Origin: CAYZUC01 sp964481705
GTDB taxonomy: Bacteria; Bacillota; Clostridia; Lachnospirales; Lachnospiraceae
DNA: 41,695 nucleotides
Direction of reading: 5' to 3'
NCBI GenBank assembly: GCA_964481705.1
Contig: CAYZUC010000017.1
Span: 1 to 41,695, forward strand
Part shown: piece by piece, positions 18,228 to 26,670 of the stretch
Numbering within the stretch: position 1 is the stretch's first letter
Layout of the letters: every line of letters starts with the position of its first letter
Notes under the pieces: generated by a model
Seen by the model: only the letters and a program-made list of their open reading frames with translations
Told to the model about the DNA's origin: nothing
The model's database searches: none
Made by a program: the position numbers and the translations under genes

Positions 18228-19652
18228 CTATAGATTAAAGTATCGATCAAATTCAGCTGGATGAGGGATGGCTGCTAACTTGAGGCATTCTTCTCGTTTG
18301 GACTTGATGAAGTTCTGTAGTAAATGTTCTGGAAAAACACCACCGGAAGTCAGATAATCATGATCTGCTTCTAAGGCATTCAACGCTTGCTCGAGAGAAG
18401 AAGGTAAGCTGGTTAATTTCGATTTCTCTTCATCGGAAAGCGTATAGAGATTCTTATCATAGGGTCCCCAACCATTAGCTTGTGGATCAATTTTATTTTT
18501 TACCCCATCCAGACCGGCCATAAGAATTGCTGCATAGCAGAAGTATGGATTGGTGGTTGCATCAGGGTTTCGAAGTTCAAAACGTCGCATATTCGGAGTC
18601 TTGGCATAAGCGGGAATACGAATAACTGCACTTCGATTTGAAGTCGCGTAACCAATGGTGACAGGAGCTTCAAATCCGGGAATCAGACGCTTGAAGGAAT
18701 TGGTGCTGGGGTTTGTAATCGCACAGAGAGAGGCAATGTGCTTTAACAGTCCTCCGATGAAATAATGTGCTGTTTCACTCAGATGTGAATAGCCGTTATC
18801 ATCAGAGAAGACGGGTTGCCCATCCTTCATAAGAAGCATATGTACATGCATACCACTTCCTGCTTCGCCATAAATTGGCTTTGGCATAAAGGTTGCTGTC
18901 ATGCCATATTTGGATGCTACATTGTGAATGATATACTTTGTCATTACAGTAGCATCGGCCATTTTAGACATTACTCCAAGCTTGGGTTCGATTTCAAATT
19001 GACCTGCAGCTCCGACCTCGGGATGATGATATTTCACTGGAATTCCGGCTTTTTCCATTTCGAGACACATCTCACTTCTACATTCATAGGAGATGTCGAG
19101 AGGTTTTGCAATATGGTAGGCTTTCTGAGGAGGAATAACTGCCCCAAGACCTTCTGACTCGCTGTTCCAATGTGCCTGTTCAGCATCCACAAAGGCAGAA
19201 ATCTGGTTGGCATTGATTTTCCAGCCAGCATTATCAAATAAATAGAATTCAAACTCTGGAAGAATCAACATGGTGTCAGCAATGCCGGTATCCTTCATAT
19301 ACTGTTCAGCAGCCTTGACTATGTTACGTGGATACTGTGCCAACGGACGATTGTCCGGATAATCAATAATCATGGCATCACCAGTCATAGATAGAGTTGG
19401 GATTTCACAGAATGGATCCACCAAAGCAGTATCAGGATCAGGAATGAAAACCATGTCTGACTTTTGAACCTCTGCATAGCCATAATTAGAAGCATCAAAG
19501 CCAATGCCATCAATCATGGTATCTTCGCTGAAATTCTGAGCGGGTATCGTGACGTGGCGGAACTGACCATTGATATCGACCATTTTAAAGTCAACCATTT
19601 GGATTCCCAGTTCTTCAATCATTTGCATTACATCTTTTGCTGTTTTACTCAC
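18228..19652 (-). CDS. glnA: glutamine synthetase, type I
   Basis: Condenses ammonium and glutamate to glutamine with ATP. 474 residues, longer than the ~445 typical of Bacillus GSI-alpha. Catalytic signatures include LPEFEFYLFD, EVGAAGQFEIE, the ATP-binding segment GSGMHVH and NRSAVIRIP. Residue Tyr403 lies in DKNLY, the position adenylylated in enteric GSI-beta enzymes. No adenylyltransferase is seen here and Firmicutes usually lack it, so modification is doubtful. The start is GTG, preceded by AAAGGAGG at normal spacing. It has its own promoter and a short leader without the AAGGCGCT hairpin, so it is regulated differently from glnN. Convergent with gltD. Confidence 0.95.
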   Translation of the reverse strand: MSKTAKDVMQMIEELGIQMVDFKMVDINGQFRHVTIPAQNFSEDTMIDGIGFDASNYGYAEVQKSDMVFIPDPDTALVDPFCEIPTLSMTGDAMIIDYPDNRPLAQYPRNIVKAAEQYMKDTGIADTMLILPEFEFYLFDNAGWKINANQISAFVDAEQAHWNSESEGLGAVIPPQKAYHIAKPLDISYECRSEMCLEMEKAGIPVKYHHPEVGAAGQFEIEPKLGVMSKMADATVMTKYIIHNVASKYGMTATFMPKPIYGEAGSGMHVHMLLMKDGQPVFSDDNGYSHLSETAHYFIGGLLKHIASLCAITNPSTNSFKRLIPGFEAPVTIGYATSNRSAVIRIPAYAKTPNMRRFELRNPDATTNPYFCYAAILMAGLDGVKNKIDPQANGWGPYDKNLYTLSDEEKSKLTSLPSSLEQALNALEADHDYLTSGGVFPEHLLQNFIKSKREECLKLAAIPHPAEFDRYFNL

Positions 19653-19713
19653 TTGCTGTAACCTCCTTTATATTTGGATTCTATACGATGAAGCTTGATA
19701 TAGTATCTTGTTT

Positions 19714-19743
19714 ATTATAACAGTCGCAGCATAAGTCTGGCAA
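19714..19743 (-). promoter_or_regulatory. probable sigma-A promoter of glnA
   Basis: On the minus strand TTGCCA (19743-19738) is followed after 18 bases by TATAAT (19719-19714). The predicted leader to the GTG start is about 55 bases. No terminator-like hairpin lies in this leader, in contrast to the glnN and purF leaders. Confidence 0.65.
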
Positions 19744-19771
19744 TTGATTTGTGTAAAATATTGGGACACAA

Positions 19772-19805
19772 AAGGAAGCTAAGAATTATGAATTCTTAGC
19801 TCCTT
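19772..19805 (-). terminator. terminator after the amtB-PII gene
   Basis: Perfect 10-base arms GCTAAGAATT and AATTCTTAGC with a 3-base loop, extended by AAGGA/TCCTT with one bulge. On the minus strand it is followed by TTTT. It ends the glnN-amtB transcript and separates it from glnA. Confidence 0.8.
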
Positions 19806-19836
19806 CCATTATACTCCCCATACTTCCTTGATTTGA

Positions 19837-21543
19837 TTACTCTACATCCTGTAATGCAGCATATCCTTCTTCGCCGGTACGAATCTTTATTACATTCTGG
19901 ATTCCGGAAACGAAGATTTTACCATCACCGATATGACCGGTAAAGAGTACTTTCTTTGCGGTGTCAATAACAGTCTGTACCGGAACCTTACATACAACCA
20001 TTTCTACCTGTACCTTTGGAAGTAGATTGCTTTCTACAGCAGCACCACGGTAGAACTCTGGTTTACCCTGCTGAATACCATAACCAAGAACATGAGTAAC
20101 CGTCATACCAGTAATACCGATTCGATTCATAGCAGCTTTTAACTGATCGAAACGATTCTGTTTGCAAAGAATTTCAATCTTTGTGAAGTGAAGACCAGAA
20201 TCATCACTGGCAGCGGAGGGGGCAGATTTTAATTGTACCGGAACAGCTTCATCTACCGGAGTAGTGCCTGTAATCTCTGTAAAGAGTGGTTCATCCTCAT
20301 AGATTTCTTCTACGGTAGATGAGAAATCAGCATACGCACTTACGAGTCCGTGTTCTGTTACGTCCAGACCAAGTACTTCTTCTTCCACGGAAACGCGTAA
20401 ACCAATTACCTTCTTAATAACAAGAAAGACAAAAGTCATGGTAATAGTAACCCAGATAATAACACTGAGAACACCCAAACACTGAATACCAAAGAACTTA
20501 AATCCACCACCATATACAATTCCGACATCATTTGCGAATACACCGGTTAAAAGAGTACCAAGGGCACCACAGCATCCATGAACAGCTATCGCACCAACCG
20601 GGTCATCAATTTTCAATACCTTATCAAAGAATTCAACAGCAAGAACAACGACGATACCTGCGATAATACCGATAACAGCAGCAGCCCAAGGTTCTACAAC
20701 GTCACACCCTGCAGTAATTGCAACCAGACCTGCAAGGGAACCATTCAAGGTCATGGACACATCAGGTTTTTTGTAACGAATCCATGTAAAGATCATTGTA
20801 GTTACCGTAGCAACAGCAGCAGCCAGGTTTGTAGTTACAAATACTTTACTTGCCAGAATATCAGCGCCATCTACCATTGAAACAGTAGAACATCCATTAA
20901 ATCCAAACCAGCAGAACCAGAGAATAAATACACCAAGTGCACCAAGTGTCAGAGAGTGACCAGGTATTGCACGAGGTTTTCCGTTTTTATCATACTTACC
21001 AAGTCTAGGTCCAAGAATGGTTGCTCCAATCAGTGCGGATACACCACCGACCATATGTACTGCGGTAGAACCGGCAAAATCATGGAAGCCTAATTGTGAA
21101 AGCCAGCCGCCACCCCAGATCCAATGACCGGAAATAGGATAAATCAAGGCGCTAATGACAACTGAGTAAACCAAATAGGATTTGAATTTGGTACGTTCCG
21201 CCATAGCTCCTGATACAATTGTTGCAGCAGTGGCACAGAAAACTGTCTGGAAGATTAATGTAGCGTAGTCTCCGCCAGCATTGGTGAAGAAATCCAGACC
21301 ACCAATAAACTTTCCTGTGCCCTTAAACATCAGTCCATAACCAACAATCCAGAAAATCGGTGCACCAAATGCAAAATCCATCAAGTTCTTCATAATGATG
21401 TTACCGGCATTTTTAGCTCTTGTAAAACCAGTTTCGACCATCGCAAAGCCTGCCTGCATAAAGAATACCAGTGCAGCACCGAGTAGAATCCATATTGTGT
21501 TAATGTTCTCCGGCGTAACCGAAGCAGATAGTAATATACTCAT
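19837..21543 (-). CDS. amtB: ammonium transporter fused to a PII signalling domain (AmtB-GlnK fusion)
   Basis: Membrane channel for ammonium uptake with a built-in regulator. 568 residues: 11 or so hydrophobic helices over residues 1-410 with the Amt signature region (DFAGSTAVHMVGG), a linker, and a PII domain at 451-568. The PII part has the T-loop region YGIQQGKPEFYRG and the C-terminal signature TGHIGDGKIFV. The tyrosine uridylylated in enteric GlnK is replaced by Val in RGAAVESN, so control by uridylylation is not possible and direct sensing of ATP/ADP and 2-oxoglutarate is likely. Start ATG is preceded by GAGGAGG. It lies 62 bases after glnN without a terminator, so the two are probably cotranscribed. 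Confidence 0.95.
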   Translation of the reverse strand: MSILLSASVTPENINTIWILLGAALVFFMQAGFAMVETGFTRAKNAGNIIMKNLMDFAFGAPIFWIVGYGLMFKGTGKFIGGLDFFTNAGGDYATLIFQTVFCATAATIVSGAMAERTKFKSYLVYSVVISALIYPISGHWIWGGGWLSQLGFHDFAGSTAVHMVGGVSALIGATILGPRLGKYDKNGKPRAIPGHSLTLGALGVFILWFCWFGFNGCSTVSMVDGADILASKVFVTTNLAAAVATVTTMIFTWIRYKKPDVSMTLNGSLAGLVAITAGCDVVEPWAAAVIGIIAGIVVVLAVEFFDKVLKIDDPVGAIAVHGCCGALGTLLTGVFANDVGIVYGGGFKFFGIQCLGVLSVIIWVTITMTFVFLVIKKVIGLRVSVEEEVLGLDVTEHGLVSAYADFSSTVEEIYEDEPLFTEITGTTPVDEAVPVQLKSAPSAASDDSGLHFTKIEILCKQNRFDQLKAAMNRIGITGMTVTHVLGYGIQQGKPEFYRGAAVESNLLPKVQVEMVVCKVPVQTVIDTAKKVLFTGHIGDGKIFVSGIQNVIKIRTGEEGYAALQDVE

Positions 21544-21605
21544 AATTTTGTCCTCCTCATTCGTCCGTTAGTGTTTATGTGTTACGATTTTAATCCAAGC
21601 GTTTA

Positions 21606-23693
21606 TTAGATTCGGAATAGTAAATCTCCATACTGAGGGAATGGCCACAGACTTGCATCGGTGCTTGCCTCAATGGTATCTACGGTGGAGCGAAGCTTAT
21701 TCATGGCACTGATTACAACATCTTTATAGTATGCAGCAAGTTCCAAACCACTTCCGCTTGCTTTATCCAGTGCATCCGAGAGTGACTGAACTTCTTCGTA
21801 TGCTTCGTCTTCCAGTGCAGAGAGCTTCTGAATCAAACTAAGCTCCATTTCACAAGGAAGCTTTGCATCCAGACGCTTCTTTACGGAAGCTGTTTCTGAA
21901 AGCTTTGCTATATATGTATTTACCGCAGGAAGGATATCCTTATTTGCCATGTCTACCATGGTAAGTCCTTCAATATTCAAAATCTTACTGTAAGTATCCA
22001 GAAGGATTTCGTATCTGGAATGTAATTCCGTTTCGGTAAAAATTCCGAACTCTGTGAACAAATCAATATTTTTCTTGGAAATGAATTCCGGTAAAGCATC
22101 TACTGTAGTTCTTAAGTTGAGAAGTCCTCTTTTTTCGGCTTCCATTGGCCATGCCTCTGAGTAACCGTCACCATTAAAAATAATACGACGGTGTTCTCTG
22201 ATTGTATGACGAATTAATTTGTTCAAAGCCTCTGTAAAGTTATCCGTTTTTTCAAGCTCGTCAGCAAACTGCTTCAGCTCTTTCGCTACGATGGTATTTA
22301 ATACAATGTTTGGACCGGAGATAGAAGCAGCAGATCCAAGACTACGAAACTCAAATTTATTTCCGGTAAATGCAAATGGTGAAGTGCGGTTACGGTCGGT
22401 GGTATCCTTTATGAAATTTGGTAATACATGAACACCGATTTCCATCGTTTGATCGCCACAACCATTGTACGGAACTTTATTTACAAGAGAATCCAGAATA
22501 GCTTCCAGGTCATCACCAATGAACATAGACATAATTGCCGGGGGAGCTTCATTTGCTCCAAGTCTGTGATCATTTCCGGCGGATGCGACAGAAACTCTCA
22601 TCAGATCCTGATACTCATCAATTGCTTTTATTACAGCAGCAAAGAACAATAAAAATTGTGCATTATCATGTGGAGATTTTCCAGGCTCCAACAGATTGAC
22701 GCCGGTATCTGTACTCAGTGACCAGTTATTGTGCTTACCGCTTCCGTTTACACCTGCAAACGGTTTCTCATGAAGCAGGCAAACCAGATCGTGTCTGGCT
22801 GCTACATTTTTCATGATTTCCATTGTCAATTGGTTATGATCGGTTGCGATATTGGTTGTAGTAAAGATAGGAGCTAATTCATGCTGGGCGGGTGCTACCT
22901 CGTTATGTTCCGTTTTGGCAAGAATTCCAAGCTTCCAGAGCTCGTCATTTAACTCCTTCATAAAAGCACTGATTCTTGGTTTGATTGCTCCAAAATAGTG
23001 ATCATCCAATTCTTGACCTTTTGGCTGTTTGGAACCAAAGAGAGTGCGACCACAATAAATCAAGTCTTTTCTCTGTTCAAAAAGCTTTTTATCAATTAAG
23101 AAGTATTCCTGTTCAGGACCAACTGTTGTGTTAACTCGTTTTACGTCCATGTGTCCGAATAAACGAAGAACACGAATAGCCTGTTCACTGATTACCTCCA
23201 TAGAATGGAGCAAGGGCGTTTTCTTATCGAGAGCTTCTCCGCCATAGGAACAAAATGCAGTTGGAATACAAAGAACACGATCTTTTACAAAAGCATAAGA
23301 GGTTGGATCCCATGCGGTATATCCTCTTGCTTCAAATGTGGAACGTAATCCTCCGGATGGAAAGCTGGATGCATCGGGTTCCCCTTTGATTAATTCTTTT
23401 CCGGAAAATTCCATAATGATACGTCCATCATTCTGTGGAGAGATGAAACTGTCGTGTTTTTCGGCTGTGATTCCAGTCATGGGCTGAAACCAGTGTGTAT
23501 AGTGAGTTGCTCCCTTTTCAATCGCCCAATCCTTCATAGCGATTGCAACTACGTTTGCAACCGTGATATCTAAATCCTTTCCATCCTCGATGGTCTTATG
23601 CAAAGATTTGTAGATATCCTTTGGCAGCTTTTCTTTCATTATGGCATCATTGAATACCATACTACCGAATAATTCAGGTACATTACTTTTCAT
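21606..23693 (-). CDS. glnN: glutamine synthetase, type III
   Basis: Large GSIII enzyme forming glutamine from ammonium and glutamate. 695 residues, the normal GSIII length. Typical segments are the N-terminal PELFGSMVFND, HYTHWFQPMTGITAEKHDSF, FPSGGLRSTFEARGYTAWDP, the ATP-site segment GVNGSGKHNNWS and the NRTSPFAFTGNKFE arginine region. AGGAGATGAAAGATT precedes the ATG. It is the first gene of a minus-strand operon with amtB. Its leader carries a consensus promoter and a terminator hairpin matching that of purF, implying conditional expression, probably when nitrogen is scarce. Confidence 0.96.
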   Translation of the reverse strand: MKSNVPELFGSMVFNDAIMKEKLPKDIYKSLHKTIEDGKDLDITVANVVAIAMKDWAIEKGATHYTHWFQPMTGITAEKHDSFISPQNDGRIIMEFSGKELIKGEPDASSFPSGGLRSTFEARGYTAWDPTSYAFVKDRVLCIPTAFCSYGGEALDKKTPLLHSMEVISEQAIRVLRLFGHMDVKRVNTTVGPEQEYFLIDKKLFEQRKDLIYCGRTLFGSKQPKGQELDDHYFGAIKPRISAFMKELNDELWKLGILAKTEHNEVAPAQHELAPIFTTTNIATDHNQLTMEIMKNVAARHDLVCLLHEKPFAGVNGSGKHNNWSLSTDTGVNLLEPGKSPHDNAQFLLFFAAVIKAIDEYQDLMRVSVASAGNDHRLGANEAPPAIMSMFIGDDLEAILDSLVNKVPYNGCGDQTMEIGVHVLPNFIKDTTDRNRTSPFAFTGNKFEFRSLGSAASISGPNIVLNTIVAKELKQFADELEKTDNFTEALNKLIRHTIREHRRIIFNGDGYSEAWPMEAEKRGLLNLRTTVDALPEFISKKNIDLFTEFGIFTETELHSRYEILLDTYSKILNIEGLTMVDMANKDILPAVNTYIAKLSETASVKKRLDAKLPCEMELSLIQKLSALEDEAYEEVQSLSDALDKASGSGLELAAYYKDVVISAMNKLRSTVDTIEASTDASLWPFPQYGDLLFRI

Positions 23694-23718
23694 AATCTTT
23701 CATCTCCTTTTCTTAAAC

Positions 23719-23760
23719 AAAAAAACAAAAGCGCTAGGGTCATTAGACCTAGCGCCTTTG
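23719..23760 (-). terminator. leader terminator / candidate attenuator before glnN
   Basis: On the minus strand CAAAGGCGCTAGGTC pairs with GACC(C)TAGCGCTTTTG (one bulge) around TAAT, followed by a seven-T run. It starts about 13 bases after the -10 element and lies 25 bases before the glnN start codon. The 5' arm begins AAGCAAAGGCGCT, the same block as in the purF leader (AAGCGAAGGCGCT). Confidence 0.8.
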
Positions 23761-23773
23761 CTTTTATGGGTGC

Positions 23774-23802
23774 ATTATATCTTTTCAAAAGAAGATTGTC
23801 AA
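23774..23802 (-). promoter_or_regulatory. sigma-A promoter of the glnN-amtB operon
   Basis: Minus-strand TTGACA (23802-23797), a 17-base spacer and TATAAT (23779-23774), a full consensus. The spacer contains the dyad TCTTTTGAAAAGA. A strong promoter followed at once by a terminator hairpin points to control at elongation. Confidence 0.88.
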
Positions 23803-23817
23803 TAGTCAATTTATAAT

Positions 23818-23847
23818 TTTACTATTGCAGTCAGAATCTGTTATACT
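23818..23847 (+). promoter_or_regulatory. possible promoter of the 23897-26640 operon
   Basis: TTTACT (23818-23823), 18-base spacer, TATACT (23842-23847), about 50 bases before the first gene and divergent from the glnN promoter. The -35 match is partial. Confidence 0.45.
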
Positions 23848-23896
23848 ATTAGGGTAGATTATTCATTAGGTTATCATTATGACTAGGAGAAAAGAA

Positions 23897-24322
23897 ATGT
23901 TTACAGTACGCGTACCTTTATGGTATCGATTTTTATTTGGAGGATTAGCGGTTGCAACTATTATATTATGTACAATGATGTTTATGAATCAAGGTATGCA
24001 ATCTGTTTTTGAGGGAGAAGATGCTGCTTTTTCATATTTATTGTATATTTTTCTCCCTACATTATGCTTATGGCTTATACGATTTTTGAGGCGAAATTAT
24101 TTCATAGTAGATGTAGATGAGATTGCGTACTTCCCGGTAATTGGACCTGCTAAGATATTTAACTGGGAGGATATCGGGGTGGCAAAGGTGGAGCCGGCCA
24201 GAAATGGATATAGAATTTTTTTGTATAATCATCAGGGAAGAAGGATTGCAGCAACCTTACCCTTATCAGAAAACATAGATGAGTTTAAAAGTTCCTTGAT
24301 GGCACATGGGAAAATAATATAG
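23897..24322 (+). CDS. small membrane protein with PH-like C-terminal domain, function unknown
   Basis: 141 residues from the ATG at 23897, preferred over the in-frame ATG at 23879 because AGGAGA lies between them at proper spacing. Two hydrophobic helices occupy about residues 10-65 (LFGGLAVATIILCTMMF and YLLYIFLPTLCLWLIRFL), then RRNYF begins a soluble beta-rich segment (GPAKIFNWEDIGVAKVE, YRIFLYNHQGRRIAATLPL) of the kind seen in bacterial PH-like domains that follow two helices. It is the first gene of a tightly packed four-gene operon. No function can be assigned. Confidence 0.75.
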   Translation: MFTVRVPLWYRFLFGGLAVATIILCTMMFMNQGMQSVFEGEDAAFSYLLYIFLPTLCLWLIRFLRRNYFIVDVDEIAYFPVIGPAKIFNWEDIGVAKVEPARNGYRIFLYNHQGRRIAATLPLSENIDEFKSSLMAHGKII

Positions 24323-24347
24323 TTTGGTAGAAGGGAGACAATATGAT

Positions 24348-25472
24348 ATGACGATTACGAAACAATTTGAGGATGACATGACTACGCTCTATTTAGAAGG
24401 AAGGTTGGATGCAAATACAGCACCGCAGCTGAATGATTTTCTTTTGGGTGTCGATGAGTCAAAAGACCTGGTTTTTGACATTAAAGACCTTGAGTATGTA
24501 TCCAGTGCAGGGCTGCGCGTCTTTTTGACTATGCAGAAAAAAATGAACACTACAGATAAAACTATGGTAATTCGAAATGTTTCTCGAGATATCATGGACA
24601 TTTTCGAGGTTACAGGTTTTTCTGATATTCTGAAGATTGAGAAAAAGCTTCGAGAGGTTAGTACAGATGGATGTACCTTGATTGGTTCCGGCTGCTGTGG
24701 CGAGTGTTGGAAACTCGATGATGAGACGATTCTGAAACTTTATTTTGAAGGAACAGACAGGCAAATCATAGAGTGGGAGAAGAATTATGCCAAGGAAGCT
24801 TTCAAACTGGGAATCCCAACGGCCATTTCCTATGACATGGTTACCAGTAACAATCGAATGGGCGTCGTATTCGAGATGTTAAAGGCTGAAACACTATCAT
24901 CTGTGATGGTAAAGAATATGGATGACTTGGAACATTATGCAGGGGAATTTGCAAAGCTGGCAAAAATAGTACATGAGACGAAAGCGCCGAAGGGAGCATT
25001 TCCCAATGCTACAGATCAATTACTTCTTTTACTGGAGAAGAATACCTGGATGACGCCACAAGAACACGAGCGATATTTACAGGTACTAGATTCCTTGCCC
25101 AAGAAAGAAACGTGCATTCATGGAGATTTTCACACATCCAATGTAATGATTCAAAACGGTGAGCTAATGTTTATTGATATGGGAGACTTTTCTGTAGGGA
25201 ATCCTTTGTTTGATATTGCACATGTCTACAATCTTTACGAACTCAATCGAACAGAGGCGTTAAGTAAGGCAGTTACGAAGCTGGAGAAAGAACAAAGAAA
25301 ACTGTTCTGGCGTTATTTTGTAAAAGAGTATTTTGGCATTCATACGGAAAAAGAGCTGGAAGAACTGCACCATGATCTACAGCCATATGTATCACTCAGG
25401 CAGGTTAAATACATACCATTTTTTGCAGAAACGGCAGAGACGAATAAAAAGATATTAAGAGAAGGGTTATGA
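24348..25472 (+). CDS. STAS domain fused to an APH/choline-kinase-like phosphotransferase
   Basis: 374 residues from the ATG at 24348 (GGGAG 10 bases upstream; the frame opens at a TTG at 24324). Residues 1-100 form a STAS (anti-sigma-factor antagonist) domain with DLEYVSSAGLRVF. Ser53 aligns with the serine phosphorylated in SpoIIAA. From about residue 108 a kinase fold follows: a Gly/Cys-rich loop (LIGSGCCGECWKLDD), candidate lysine 130, the Brenner motif HGDFHTSN (258-265) and the metal-binding FIDMGD (275-280). The kinase could modify a small molecule or protein, with the STAS domain as switch. No anti-sigma kinase or sigma factor is nearby. It overlaps the next gene by four bases. Confidence 0.85.
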   Translation: MTITKQFEDDMTTLYLEGRLDANTAPQLNDFLLGVDESKDLVFDIKDLEYVSSAGLRVFLTMQKKMNTTDKTMVIRNVSRDIMDIFEVTGFSDILKIEKKLREVSTDGCTLIGSGCCGECWKLDDETILKLYFEGTDRQIIEWEKNYAKEAFKLGIPTAISYDMVTSNNRMGVVFEMLKAETLSSVMVKNMDDLEHYAGEFAKLAKIVHETKAPKGAFPNATDQLLLLLEKNTWMTPQEHERYLQVLDSLPKKETCIHGDFHTSNVMIQNGELMFIDMGDFSVGNPLFDIAHVYNLYELNRTEALSKAVTKLEKEQRKLFWRYFVKEYFGIHTEKELEELHHDLQPYVSLRQVKYIPFFAETAETNKKILREGL

Positions 25473-26224
25473 AAATGAAAGTACCATATGCAAAACTATA
25501 TCGTAAGTTTATGAGAGATCAGCACAGGTTGGCATATGGTACTTTTTTTTATGTTGGTGTACTCGTAACAACGATGCTGTTATTTATTTCCATTTTGTGT
25601 ATTTGTGGGATTCAAAAATGTGAGTCGATGGAACAGGCGGGAACTGTATTTTTTAGAACTTCTCTTTATATTGTTTTGATTCATTTACTGCCGTCCGTTA
25701 TGGGAAGAATCAACTGGAAACGATATATGTTTGGTGCGCTTGCAAGAGATCTTAGCAAGGAACAGATTATAAAACATATGCAAAAGGAACACTTTTCGGA
25801 TAGAAGTGTTGGAGAAAAACCGTTTAGAAGATTTCAGGAATCAGAGCATTGGTTTTCTTTTGAAAATTTTCTGGTTCCAAAGAATCTTGTAGAGGAGGTA
25901 AGCGTGAGCTTCGAGAAGTCTTCACGTGGCAGCATAACGAATATGAATTTTGAAATTCTTTTATCAACAGGTTCTTTGGAGAAAGCGTATGATGTGGATG
26001 CTTATGGCTCTGCAACTATGAAGTCGGGGAGAATTCTATTGAAAGACTATATTCATGATTTCTATAGAAACCGCGGATATCATGATTTGGACTCCAAGCA
26101 TGCCTATTCCAGAGACGGTCGAAGAAGAATTTTATACAACAGGAAGAAAGGTAAATACACAACTAGTGAAGTGGTTTCCATAGACAGGAACGAAGAGAAT
26201 ATATGGAGGTTGATTGAACAATGA
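25469..26224 (+). CDS. membrane protein with two N-terminal helices, function unknown
   Basis: 251 residues, start ATG overlapping the previous stop (ATGA). A basic N-terminus is followed by hydrophobic helices at about 24-46 (FFYVGVLVTTMLLFISIL) and 60-75 (RTSLYIVLIHLLPSVMG). The remaining 170 residues are soluble and polar, with an acidic-aromatic segment (HWFSFENFLVPKNLVEEV) and a basic tail (SRDGRRRILYNRKKGKY). I recognise no domain. Its coupling to the STAS-kinase gene suggests the two work together, possibly as membrane target or partner, but this is inference from context only. Confidence 0.72.
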   Translation: MKMKVPYAKLYRKFMRDQHRLAYGTFFYVGVLVTTMLLFISILCICGIQKCESMEQAGTVFFRTSLYIVLIHLLPSVMGRINWKRYMFGALARDLSKEQIIKHMQKEHFSDRSVGEKPFRRFQESEHWFSFENFLVPKNLVEEVSVSFEKSSRGSITNMNFEILLSTGSLEKAYDVDAYGSATMKSGRILLKDYIHDFYRNRGYHDLDSKHAYSRDGRRRILYNRKKGKYTTSEVVSIDRNEENIWRLIEQ

Positions 26225-26640
26225 TAAAAGAACTAGTACCTACTCTTAATTTTAATGGAGATTGTCGTGAGGCAATTACTCTATATGAAAAGGCATTTGA
26301 AGGTCACATCAACTGCCTGATTACCTATGAGGATTCACAGGATCCGCAGTATATGCCACTTTTGCGGAAAGATCAGTACGGATATATTTATCATGCAGAA
26401 TTGCAGTTGGGTGAGCAGAGAATTATCATGAGTGATCATGTAGATATGGAATTCACCACGTGTTATACCAATTTCATAACTATCATGTTTTATGATAAGG
26501 AGGAGGTAGAAAGGGCATACTCCTACCTAAAAGAGGGGAGTACGACAATCTATCCGCTTGAAGAAACTCCTTATAGTACGGCAAGGGTAGTCTTTGTTGA
26601 CCGATTTGGAATTCGCTGGGGTATCATGACAGAAAAATGA
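26221..26640 (+). CDS. VOC-superfamily protein, PhnB-like
   Basis: 139 residues, start overlapping the preceding stop (ATGA). The N-terminus VPTLNFNGDCREAITLYEKAF and the end VVFVDRFGIRWGIM are typical of the PhnB/3-demethylubiquinone-methyltransferase-like branch of the vicinal oxygen chelate fold, in which paired beta-alpha-beta units form a barrel that often binds a metal or small ligand. The role of most such proteins is unknown. It is the last gene of the STAS-kinase operon. No terminator hairpin is visible in the 30 bases before the convergent tetR gene. Confidence 0.85.
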   Translation: MIKELVPTLNFNGDCREAITLYEKAFEGHINCLITYEDSQDPQYMPLLRKDQYGYIYHAELQLGEQRIIMSDHVDMEFTTCYTNFITIMFYDKEEVERAYSYLKEGSTTIYPLEETPYSTARVVFVDRFGIRWGIMTEK

Positions 26641-26670
26641 AACACAAGCCCCGTCCCCCGATTACCAAAA

